Assembly (NCBI GenBank): GCA_913052515.1
Contig: CAJXFJ010000168.1
Location: forward strand, 1 to 5,063
Direction of reading: 5' to 3'
DNA: 5,063 bases
Source: an uncultured Flavobacteriales bacterium
GTDB taxonomy: Bacteria; Bacteroidota; Bacteroidia; Flavobacteriales; Vicingaceae
A program made the translations under genes and the position numbers. Within the stretch, counting starts at the first letter, position 1; each line of letters begins with the position of its first letter. The notes under the pieces are model-generated. The model had not been told where the DNA came from and made no database searches. It worked only from the letters and a program-made list of their open reading frames with translations. Positions 1 to 5,011 of the stretch are shown in pieces.

Positions 1-60
1 GCCAAACATGGCTCCGCCGTCTAACTTAAAATTACCTGTAGGGATTGGATATATCTTCAT
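1..60 (-). CDS. MBL-fold metallo-hydrolase, N-terminal fragment (cut by window edge)
   Basis: Reading leftward from an ATG at 60-58 there is an open frame of 20 codons that runs off the window. The peptide begins MKIYPIPTGNFKLDGG and ends AMFG. From memory of the family, this is the first beta-hairpin of a group of Bacteroidota metallo-beta-lactamase-fold hydrolases, which begin with a 'MKIYPI-TGNFKLDGGAMFG' type sequence. The HxHxDH zinc motif that would prove it lies outside the window. The start is 10 nt after the stop of the tRNA-binding protein gene, on the same strand, so it is probably the last visible member of the leftward operon. The substrate cannot be inferred. The reading frame is firm, while the family call rests on 20 residues only. 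Confidence 0.6.
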   Translation of the reverse strand, partial: MKIYPIPTGNFKLDGGAMFG

Positions 61-70
61 TTCTTATTTA

Positions 71-400
71 TTAGCTAATTTCATGACCGTTTGGCACAGC
101 CCTTTCTGTCTCTAGTAACACAATATTACCATTTGCATCAGACACGCCCAAGATCAAACACTCTGAAAAAAAGTTGGCAATTTGCTTAGGTGGAAAGTTC
201 ACCACAGCAATAATTTGCTTTCCAATTAGGTCTTCTTTTGCATAATGATGAACAATTTGTGCAGATGATTTTTTTATTCCTAATTCCCCAAAATCAATCT
301 GTAGTTGCCATGCAGCTTTTCTCGCTTTAGGGAATTCAGTCACTTCAAGAATTGTACCTGTTCGTATATCTACCTTTTCAAAATCTTCCCAGCTTATCAT
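71..400 (-). CDS. csaA: CsaA-like tRNA-binding domain protein (putative chaperone)
   Basis: This 109-aa protein is one OB-fold tRNA-binding domain of the type found in CsaA, Trbp111 and the C-terminus of MetG. Visible marks are FEKVDIRTGTI (residues 7-17), the FPKAR turn (23-27), IDFGELGIKKSSAQI (35-49), VVNFPPKQIANFFSECLILG (66-85) and the C-terminal VPNG (102-105). The layout and length match Bacillus CsaA (about 110 aa), a dimeric cytosolic protein reported to bind tRNA and to assist secretion-linked folding. Which role applies here is not visible. The frame can be opened at a TTG at 421, but that start would overlap the DinB gene. The ATG at 400 lies one base after the DinB stop (TAAaATG) and gives the usual family N-terminus, so I chose it. 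It belongs to the leftward operon. Confidence 0.88.
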   Translation of the reverse strand: MISWEDFEKVDIRTGTILEVTEFPKARKAAWQLQIDFGELGIKKSSAQIVHHYAKEDLIGKQIIAVVNFPPKQIANFFSECLILGVSDANGNIVLLETERAVPNGHEIS

Positions 401-401
401 T

Positions 402-905
402 TTACAAATATTTGGTGTCAATTATTTTTAAATGGTGCATTTCATGACCAATGATTATGTATAATATCTGCTCTACGGTCAACTCTTGACCATTGGCTAC
501 TCCTTTTCTATTCATCATTTCATCTGAAAAAGAAGCAAATAAATCCTTAGTACTTTGTCGCAAGCGTTTTAATTCCTCCAATAAATCTTTTAGTGTTCTA
601 TGGTTGGCATTAGCTTTTACTACATAAGCATCGTGGTCATAACCATGTATCTCATTTTCATCTGCCCTAGCAAATGCCAAAGCTCGAAAGCAAAAAATTC
701 GCTCGGTGTCAATTAAATGCTGAACTAGGTCTTTAATACTCCATTTGCCTTCTTCATAACCAACCGAAGATTGGTCTTCACTTACCATCACTAAACTTTT
801 AAATAGCTCTTTTAAGGAATAATCAAGTAGTTCGAAAGGGTCTGCATTTTCTGGAATTTTATCAATATAAGATTGATAATAAACTGGATAAGTTTTTGAA
901 TTCAT
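402..905 (-). CDS. DinB-family protein (putative metal-dependent helical-bundle enzyme)
   Basis: This 167-aa protein fits the DinB/YfiT-like four-helix-bundle superfamily. The marks are WSIKDLVQHLIDTERIF (residues 55-71, with His63) and GHEMHHLKII near the C-terminus (153-162, with His154 and His158). These three histidines form the expected divalent-metal triad. The ENEIHGYDHDAYV stretch (83-95) is the usual loop before helix 3. Family members include thiol-dependent transferases and many uncharacterised proteins. The name comes from a DNA-damage-induced Bacillus gene and does not imply the E. coli DinB polymerase. The substrate here is unknown, and it probably acts in the cytosol because no signal peptide or membrane segment is seen. 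The ATG is 3 nt after the lipid kinase stop, and the stop is 1 nt before the CsaA-like start, so it is a middle gene of the operon. Confidence 0.87.
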   Translation of the reverse strand: MNSKTYPVYYQSYIDKIPENADPFELLDYSLKELFKSLVMVSEDQSSVGYEEGKWSIKDLVQHLIDTERIFCFRALAFARADENEIHGYDHDAYVVKANANHRTLKDLLEELKRLRQSTKDLFASFSDEMMNRKGVANGQELTVEQILYIIIGHEMHHLKIIDTKYL

Positions 906-908
906 GGT

Positions 909-1286
909 TTAAACAATCAATTGTAATAAATCTGGTAAGAACAAAATTATACCAGTTATCAAAGCTAAACAGGAAGCCACGAATACGGCTGCAGCTGATA
1001 CATCTTTAACTTTTTTTATTAAGGGGTTATAATCTAAAGAAATCAAGTCACAAGCATTTTCAATGGCCGTATTAAGTAACTCCGTAATCCAAACCAAAGC
1101 AATGCAAATCAATAAAGCAATCCATTCCATTTTTTCCAGTTCAAGGGCAAATCCTAAAAGAATAGCAAATCCTGTAGCAACAAAATGTACTCTAGCATTA
1201 TGCTCATCTTTTATCACGATTCTCAAACCTGCAAAAGCATGCTTGAAACTATACAATCTGGACTTTAAGCTAAACTTGGTTTTCAT
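909..1286 (-). CDS. dgkA: DgkA-type lipid kinase (undecaprenol/diacylglycerol kinase)
   Basis: This 125-aa integral membrane kinase has three hydrophobic helices (about residues 33-48, 55-73 and 97-117), the architecture and length of the DgkA family. The catalytic and ATP-binding signature is complete: Glu28 in the N-terminal amphipathic region, ELLNTAIENACDLIS at 69-83 (Glu69, Asn72, Glu76, Asp80) and KDVSAAAVF at 94-102 (Lys94, Asp95). The NPLIKKVKDVSAAAVFVA segment (87-104) resembles the Gram-positive undecaprenol kinase branch more than E. coli DgkA, so undecaprenol may be the substrate and the role recycling of C55 lipid carrier for wall or LPS synthesis (inference). Its ATG overlaps the stop of the upstream transporter gene by one base (TAATG), which suggests translational coupling. 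Sequence alone does not settle the lipid specificity. Confidence 0.9.
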   Translation of the reverse strand: MKTKFSLKSRLYSFKHAFAGLRIVIKDEHNARVHFVATGFAILLGFALELEKMEWIALLICIALVWITELLNTAIENACDLISLDYNPLIKKVKDVSAAAVFVASCLALITGIILFLPDLLQLIV

Positions 1287-2503
1287 TAATTGATCAGTTT
1301 GATATAGAGATAGTATAAACTAAAACAGTATAGAAAAAGTATTCCCACTCTAGCAATCGTTTTTTCCCCTTTACCAAGGATTTCAACATCTAATTTATTC
1401 ACGGCATAGTAAATCATGCTTGCTAATATGGGAGCTGTTAAAAAAGAAATACTAGTGGCTAAATCCACCAATTGTTTCATGTTTTTCAATTGAAAAATCA
1501 GCACAAATAAAGCTCCTATAATCGTCAATAGTAACCATAAATGATAATTGGCTAAAAACTGAAATTTGGGAAATGACAATTTAATGGCCTTACTTAAAAC
1601 TCTAGGATAAGCATCTAACACAGTAAGTGTTGTACTAAACATGGTGGTAAATGCTGCAAGGGCAATAAACGCAAACGACCAATTGCCAATGGTGGCTGTA
1701 TACATGTTTATAATTTCGGAAGCAAATGCTGCTCCTGAAGCCGGCAAATCTTCACCATAACCTCTTAAAAGCAAAGCCCCAAGACAAACAAAAGCCGCTG
1801 CTAAAAATGTAGTACCCCAATAACCAATTTGAAAATCAAAATTGATTGCTCTTAGTTGTTGTTTTTGTTCCTTTTTATCTGCCAAAGTCCATTCTGAGTG
1901 CCAAATTGAAATATCTAAAGGTGCAGGCATCCAGCCCACCAAAGCAATTAAAAAGAAAATATCAACTTGATTTAGAAATGAAAAAGTATTCCCTTGAACT
2001 TCCGAAGGGGATACGATGCTAAAAGCAGCAACCAAAGTAACAATAGAGGTTATCGTAAGTAATAAAATAACCCATTTCATGACTTGATTCAACCACTTAA
2101 AATGACCTAAAAGTAAAATGAAGCCACATAGAAATAAAATGGCTGAGGAAATTTGCCAAAGCGGAAAACTGAGTTGAAATATTGAAGCAAGAACGCTTGC
2201 ACATATTAAGGTTACAACCGCTTGCACAGTAAACATGCTACCCAAAGACACGATGTAAAAGAGTGTCATCGCCCCTTTTCCTTGTTTGGAAAAAGCACTT
2301 AATAAAGATTGTCCGCTTTTGGCTGCATAAAGCGGGCCTGCTTTGAAAAATGGATACTTTAAAACATTGGCCAATATAACTACAAGAATCATCCAAAAGC
2401 CATAAGCTGCTCCCGCTCTTGTAGATTGAACTAAATGTGATACCCCAACAGCCGCACCTGCGTAAAGTAAACCGGGTCCTAGGCGAGCAAATATGCTCTT
2501 CAT
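1286..2503 (-). CDS. Nramp-family metal transporter homologue with non-canonical metal site
   Basis: This 405-aa protein has about 11 hydrophobic segments and the Nramp/SLC11 opening (RLGPGLLYAGAAVG at residues 7-20), the conserved KYPFFKAGPLYA after TM2 (49-60) and the WHSEW region after TM6 (201-205). Canonical Nramps coordinate Mn/Fe with Asp and Asn of a TM1 DPGN and Met of a TM6 MPH. By hand alignment from the GP pair, DPGN is replaced by Gly20-Val21-Ser22-His23, and MPH by Met192-Pro193-Ala194. The protein is complete in length with no frameshift, so it is a divergent subfamily member rather than a broken gene. The substrate is therefore open: Mn/Fe, Mg as in Nramp-related magnesium transporters, or something else. 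Proton coupling may also differ. It sits in the inner membrane. Its ATG overlaps the stop of the 93-aa gene by one base, and its stop overlaps the kinase start in the same way. Confidence 0.85.
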   Translation of the reverse strand: MKSIFARLGPGLLYAGAAVGVSHLVQSTRAGAAYGFWMILVVILANVLKYPFFKAGPLYAAKSGQSLLSAFSKQGKGAMTLFYIVSLGSMFTVQAVVTLICASVLASIFQLSFPLWQISSAILFLCGFILLLGHFKWLNQVMKWVILLLTITSIVTLVAAFSIVSPSEVQGNTFSFLNQVDIFFLIALVGWMPAPLDISIWHSEWTLADKKEQKQQLRAINFDFQIGYWGTTFLAAAFVCLGALLLRGYGEDLPASGAAFASEIINMYTATIGNWSFAFIALAAFTTMFSTTLTVLDAYPRVLSKAIKLSFPKFQFLANYHLWLLLTIIGALFVLIFQLKNMKQLVDLATSISFLTAPILASMIYYAVNKLDVEILGKGEKTIARVGILFLYCFSLYYLYIKLIN

Positions 2504-2784
2504 TAGCCTACTCTTCCAATTTTCTTGGTATAGCTATCCACAAGTTTTTCTAAATCTTCTCGTATTCCACTAAAATGTTTTTTTATTTTTGAACGGCTTT
2601 CTTTTTTAGGATAAGCTGAAACTTGATTAATTATAGCATATCGTTCATCGATTAACTCATCAATCAGTTGATCCATTTTAGCAGCTTCCTTTGCATCTCC
2701 TTCCATAGATTCCATAAAGGCATCTTCAATTAACAAATTGGTCGCACTTTTTATTTCCTTCTTAATATCTCTTCGATTAGGCAT
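2503..2784 (-). CDS. Conserved-looking small helical protein of unknown function, first gene of operon
   Basis: I cannot assign a function. The 93-aa product is highly charged, has no signal peptide or membrane span, and reads as mostly helix. Residues 1-12 are basic (MPNRRDIKKEIK), the middle (about 17-50) is an acidic amphipathic stretch with IDELIDERY, and the C-terminal half is Lys-rich (KKESRSKIKKHF, then a helix ending in KKIGRVG). From memory it resembles a group of roughly 90-120 aa Bacteroidota hypothetical proteins that begin with an N-R-x-x-(I/L)-K-K-(E/D)-I motif; I am not certain of this. The ATG lies about 20 nt from a good candidate promoter, and the stop forms TAATG with the Nramp gene start. 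Translational coupling to the transporter suggests a shared stoichiometry or a regulatory role (inference). Confidence 0.75.
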   Translation of the reverse strand: MPNRRDIKKEIKSATNLLIEDAFMESMEGDAKEAAKMDQLIDELIDERYAIINQVSAYPKKESRSKIKKHFSGIREDLEKLVDSYTKKIGRVG

Positions 2785-2795
2785 AGTTGTTATGA

Positions 2796-2825
2796 TTTAG
2801 TGCGAAAGGTAAGATTTAATATTTG
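2796..2825 (+). promoter_or_regulatory. Weak candidate promoter for the exonuclease gene
   Basis: On the plus strand AATATTTG (2818-2825) matches 7 of 8 positions of TAnnTTTG, and TTTA (2796-2799) is a 3-of-4 match to the -33 TTTG with an 18-nt spacer, slightly short. If it is used, RNA starts near 2832. That is downstream of the GTG at 2825, which would force translation to begin at the TTG at 2870. It overlaps the leftward promoter almost completely. Confidence 0.25.
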
Positions 2826-2835
2826 TGGATTCAAA
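2804..2835 (-). promoter_or_regulatory. Candidate Bacteroidota-type promoter for the leftward six-gene operon
   Basis: On the minus strand there is TTTG (2835-2832), a 20-nt spacer, then TACCTTTC (2811-2804). The last element matches 7 of 8 positions of the Bacteroidota -7 consensus TAnnTTTG, and TTTG with about this spacing matches the -33 element. Transcription would begin near 2797-2800, leaving a 5' leader of roughly 15 nt before the ATG at 2784. The leader is A-rich and has no Shine-Dalgarno motif, as is normal in this phylum. The prediction is by eye only. Confidence 0.5.
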
Positions 2836-2869
2836 CCTGCCCAATTCCTATGAGTATTTTTGCGTCGAT

Positions 2870-3397
2870 TTGTTCGCTATTTTAGACATAGAAGCTACAG
2901 GAGGTAACGCCAAAATTGGAAAAATTACTGAAATTGCCATTTATAAGCATGATGGCAAAAAAGTAATTGATCACTATAGCTCTCTAGTAAATCCCGAACG
3001 TAGTATACCACCTTACGTACAGCGGTTAACAGGCATAAACAATGACATGGCCAAGCAAGCACCGACTTTTGAACATGTACTTGCAGAAATTGAATCCATT
3101 ACTAAATCTTGTGTTTTAGTTGCACATAATGTAAAAGTGGATTATAGCTTTTTGAAAGCCGAATTCGAAAATCATCAATTTTCTTTTCAAAGAGAAAGGC
3201 TTTGTACATTGCAATTAAGTCGAGAGTTAATACCAGGTATGGATTCTTATAACTTAGGTAAACTATGCAAAAGTTTAAATATACCGCTTGAAGGACATCA
3301 CAGAGCCGACAATGACGCAAAAGCTACCGTACAATTGTTTGAGAAACTTTTAGGAATTGATAAACCTAAAGTTATGAATGCAAAAAGAAAGATATGA
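2870..3397 (+). CDS. DEDDh-family 3'-5' exonuclease (DnaQ/epsilon-like, stand-alone)
   Basis: This is an RNase T/DnaQ-fold exonuclease of 175 aa from the TTG at 2870. All five catalytic residues are present: Exo I LDIEATGG (Asp6, Glu8), Exo II VAHNVKVDYSFL (Asp91) and Exo III HHRADNDA (His144, Asp149), which defines the DEDDh subgroup. It would remove nucleotides from 3' ends in DNA repair, proofreading or RNA turnover; the target is not visible. Many Bacteroidota relatives carry a C-terminal GIY-YIG domain after such a module. Here the protein ends soon after the nuclease domain with a basic tail (NAKRKI). There is no ATG start. GTG at 2825 would add 15 residues (190 aa), while TTG at 2870 gives the usual family beginning MFAILDIEATGG, so I prefer it. 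The stop overlaps the next start as ATGA. Confidence 0.88.
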   Translation: MFAILDIEATGGNAKIGKITEIAIYKHDGKKVIDHYSSLVNPERSIPPYVQRLTGINNDMAKQAPTFEHVLAEIESITKSCVLVAHNVKVDYSFLKAEFENHQFSFQRERLCTLQLSRELIPGMDSYNLGKLCKSLNIPLEGHHRADNDAKATVQLFEKLLGIDKPKVMNAKRKI

Positions 3398-3537
3398 AAG
3401 AAGAGAAGCAATCCGAAAACAAACTCTTTATATGGTTAAAAAAAATAGGAATCGTTGGATTCCTATTTTTCTTACTTAAAGGTATTATTTGGTTGCTAAT
3501 TTTTTATGGAGCATTCAATTATGTAAGTTGCTCTTAA
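3394..3537 (+). CDS. 47-aa membrane miniprotein coupled to the exonuclease gene
   Basis: A short frame opens at ATG 3394, overlapping the exonuclease stop as ATGA, and ends at TAA 3535-3537. The product has a polar charged head (MKEEKQSENK, residues 1-10), a WLKK basic patch (14-17), then a hydrophobic run at 18-41 broken only by Lys29, and a short tail ending NYVSCS. It looks like one membrane helix, or a tight hairpin pivoting on Lys29-Gly30, with the positive patch predicted cytoplasmic. From memory, Bacteroidota genomes carry 45-55 aa proteins with a GFLFFLxKGxxWL core, sometimes mislabelled as alanyl-tRNA synthetase; this fits that pattern but I cannot check it. The coupled start and the sensible topology argue that it is real. 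The function is unknown. Its coding DNA contains a strong terminator-like hairpin. Confidence 0.68.
   Translation: MKEEKQSENKLFIWLKKIGIVGFLFFLLKGIIWLLIFYGAFNYVSCS
3438..3470. terminator. Bidirectional intrinsic terminator-like hairpin inside the 47-aa gene
   Basis: A perfect 13-bp inverted repeat is present: 3441-3453 pairs with 3458-3470 around the 4-nt loop GTTG. The core is AGGAATC/GATTCCT, extended by T-A and five A-T pairs. On the minus strand the 8-bp inner stem is followed by eight T (3445-3438), and on the plus strand by five T then CTT. The minus-strand form is therefore the better terminator and lies 63 nt past the stop of the outer-membrane barrel gene, where a terminator is expected. 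On the plus strand it would sit in the middle of the miniprotein frame and could attenuate it. GC content of the stem is low, with three G-C pairs. Confidence 0.6.
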
Positions 3538-4283
3538 AAGAAGAATGATAAATGAATGAGCGCTTCTGGCATCATATCAATCTCAACCACACTTAACTGA
3601 CTTTCTCTTTTCGTAAAAACAGAACTTGAACTACCATTTACAGGAGTTGTAATTTGATTATCGGAAATGGTTCCGCCCACATTTGCATATTGAATAGCCA
3701 AGCCTAATTCTGAACCAATACTAAAGTTTCTTGCAATAAAATAATTAAAGCCAAACCCACCTACAATTCCTAAACCAAAGCCGCCATCGGCTTTTATATT
3801 TCGCTCTACTTTCGCTGTACCTGCATTACTAATTTCTCTTTCTTCAATATCTTCTTTAAACTTTCCGATAAATGATAATTCAAGTTGAGAATATAAATAA
3901 GGATCTAAACGTTTTGTTGCTTTCAAATGCTTTTCAATTCCTCCACTAATACTAATTATATAGTTACTACTAGAAGAATCCACTTCTACCAAGGTATTTC
4001 CTACACTATCGGCGGTACTTCTTGTGCGTGAATTCAACTGCAATCCAAACCCTCCTCTCAACACTAAATCATCTTTAATGTAGTATCGCCCAAGGAATAA
4101 TGGTAGTCCACCGACATTTTTCTGTGGCTCAAATTGAATATTATCAATTAAACCATTTACCACTAAGCTTAAACCGAAGCTACCAGCTTTAGGCGTGTAA
4201 GATTCATTGCTTTCTGTTTCTTGAGCATTTAAACCAAAAGCGGTAAAAACACTAAATATTAAAATGAGGCCGTATTTTTTCAT
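3534..4283 (-). CDS. Secreted outer-membrane beta-barrel protein
   Basis: The 249-aa product starts MKKYGLILIFSVFTAFGLNAQ, a clear Sec signal peptide with predicted cleavage after Ala20 (LNA|QE), the usual Bacteroidota form. The mature part has alternating, Gly- and aromatic-rich strands (for example SFGLSLVVNGL, LVLRGGFGLQL, ISISGGIEKHL, YLYSQLELSF, GGFGLGIVGGFGFNYF, FSIGSELGLAIQY) joined by polar Ser/Thr/Asn loops. It ends in HLSFFF with a terminal Phe, the signature read by the BAM machinery. About eight strands are suggested, like the OmpA/OmpX-type 'outer membrane beta-barrel' families. The function is not recognisable. A TTG at 4316 could extend the frame by 11 residues, but the ATG at 4283 starts exactly at the signal peptide. 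It lies 50 nt behind the methyltransferase gene on the same strand and meets the miniprotein gene tail to tail. Confidence 0.85.
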   Translation of the reverse strand: MKKYGLILIFSVFTAFGLNAQETESNESYTPKAGSFGLSLVVNGLIDNIQFEPQKNVGGLPLFLGRYYIKDDLVLRGGFGLQLNSRTRSTADSVGNTLVEVDSSSSNYIISISGGIEKHLKATKRLDPYLYSQLELSFIGKFKEDIEEREISNAGTAKVERNIKADGGFGLGIVGGFGFNYFIARNFSIGSELGLAIQYANVGGTISDNQITTPVNGSSSSVFTKRESQLSVVEIDMMPEALIHLSFFF

Positions 4284-4301
4284 ATTGATTGTTATTGGTT
4301 G

Positions 4302-4334
4302 AGCAAATAACCTCAATTTAGGTAAGTTATTGCT
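4302..4334. repeat. Imperfect inverted repeat in the Pcm/barrel intergenic gap
   Basis: AGCAAATAAC (4302-4311) can pair with GTTATTGCT (4326-4334) as a 9-bp stem with one bulged base and a 14-nt loop. It begins at the last base of the methyltransferase stop codon and fills most of the 50-base gap before the barrel gene. It has no T-tract and little GC, so it is a poor intrinsic terminator. It could be an RNA-end or mRNA-stability structure, or chance in AT-rich DNA. I found no convincing TTTG/TAnnTTTG pair for the barrel gene in this gap. Confidence 0.3.
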
Positions 4335-5011
4335 TAACTATTAAAAGATTTATCTTGCAACATCGGTACAAAACTAAAATCACCGTAGACTTCAGTTTGA
4401 AATTCCGTATCTGAAATTTTTGTCAAACGTTGCATTTGTTGATTTTTACCTTCACCTAATGGAATAACCATAAAGCCACCAACCTTTAATTGATCTTTTA
4501 AATCTTGTGGAATATGTGGGGCAGCAGCTGTAATAATCACCCGGTCAAAAGGGGCAAAAGTAGGTAGTCCTTTAAAGCCATCCCCAAAAAACAACTTGGG
4601 AAAATAGCCTAATGAATTCAATTGTCTTTTGGATCTTAAATGAAGCGAACGGTGTCTTTCAATACTAAAGACTTTGGCTCCTAGCTCTAATAAAACACAG
4701 GATTGGTATCCACTACCTGTACCAATTTCCAAAACCTTCTCCCCTCCCTTCAACTCCAACAACTGTGATTGAAAGGCTACGGTGTAAGGCTGCGAAATGG
4801 TTTGATCTGCGCCTATTGGAAATGCTTGGTCTTTATAAGCAAAATTGACAAAGGCATTATCCATAAATAAATGCCTTGGAATAGCATCAATAGCATGCAA
4901 TACCGCTTCATCACTTATTCCTTTTGAAGCTAAAAGTTCAACGAGTTTTTTTCTTAACCCCTTATGTCTATACGTATCATTAATCACATTGCAAATCAAA
5001 TCAGAATCCAT
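4334..5011 (-). CDS. pcm: Protein-L-isoaspartate O-methyltransferase
   Basis: This enzyme transfers a methyl group from S-adenosylmethionine to L-isoaspartyl residues, starting repair of aged proteins in the cytosol. The 225-aa product (E. coli Pcm is 208) shows the family landmarks in order: IPRHLF (44-49), ADQTISQPYTVA (68-79), SAM motif I VLEIGTGSGYQ (93-103), the acidic SIER (116-119, Glu118), GDG (143-145), ITAAAPHIP (160-168) and the C-terminal FSFVPML (212-218). I chose the ATG at 5011. A GTG at 4987 would give MINDTYRHKGLRKKL, closer to the usual Bacteroidota N-terminus. A TTG at 5062 also exists, but no in-frame stop is visible before the window edge, so the upstream limit is not proven. 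It may share a transcript with the barrel gene 50 nt downstream, though the roles are unrelated. Confidence 0.92.
   Translation of the reverse strand: MDSDLICNVINDTYRHKGLRKKLVELLASKGISDEAVLHAIDAIPRHLFMDNAFVNFAYKDQAFPIGADQTISQPYTVAFQSQLLELKGGEKVLEIGTGSGYQSCVLLELGAKVFSIERHRSLHLRSKRQLNSLGYFPKLFFGDGFKGLPTFAPFDRVIITAAAPHIPQDLKDQLKVGGFMVIPLGEGKNQQMQRLTKISDTEFQTEVYGDFSFVPMLQDKSFNS

Noticed and set aside
401..421. TTG-started N-terminal extension of the CsaA-like protein
   Set aside because: It would overlap the DinB gene end. The ATG at 400, one base after that stop, gives the normal family N-terminus and length.
402..905. Calling the DinB-family gene DNA polymerase IV
   Set aside because: The shared name is historical. 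The protein is a 167-aa helical bundle with a His triad and has no polymerase motifs.
1063..1293. 76-aa plus-strand open frame
   Set aside because: It lies antisense to the DgkA-type kinase gene, which has all catalytic residues. Its own peptide has low complexity with no recognisable domain, so it is a shadow frame.
1286..2503. Reading the transporter as a decayed, non-functional Nramp pseudogene
   Set aside because: The frame is full length with all expected helices and flanking motifs. Both key motifs are replaced by a coherent sequence rather than random damage.
3102..3320. 72-aa minus-strand open frame
   Set aside because: It lies fully antisense to the exonuclease catalytic domain (Exo II to Exo III). 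The peptide has no recognisable features.
4284..4316. TTG-started 11-residue extension of the barrel protein
   Set aside because: It would place residues in front of a textbook signal peptide that starts exactly at the ATG at 4283.
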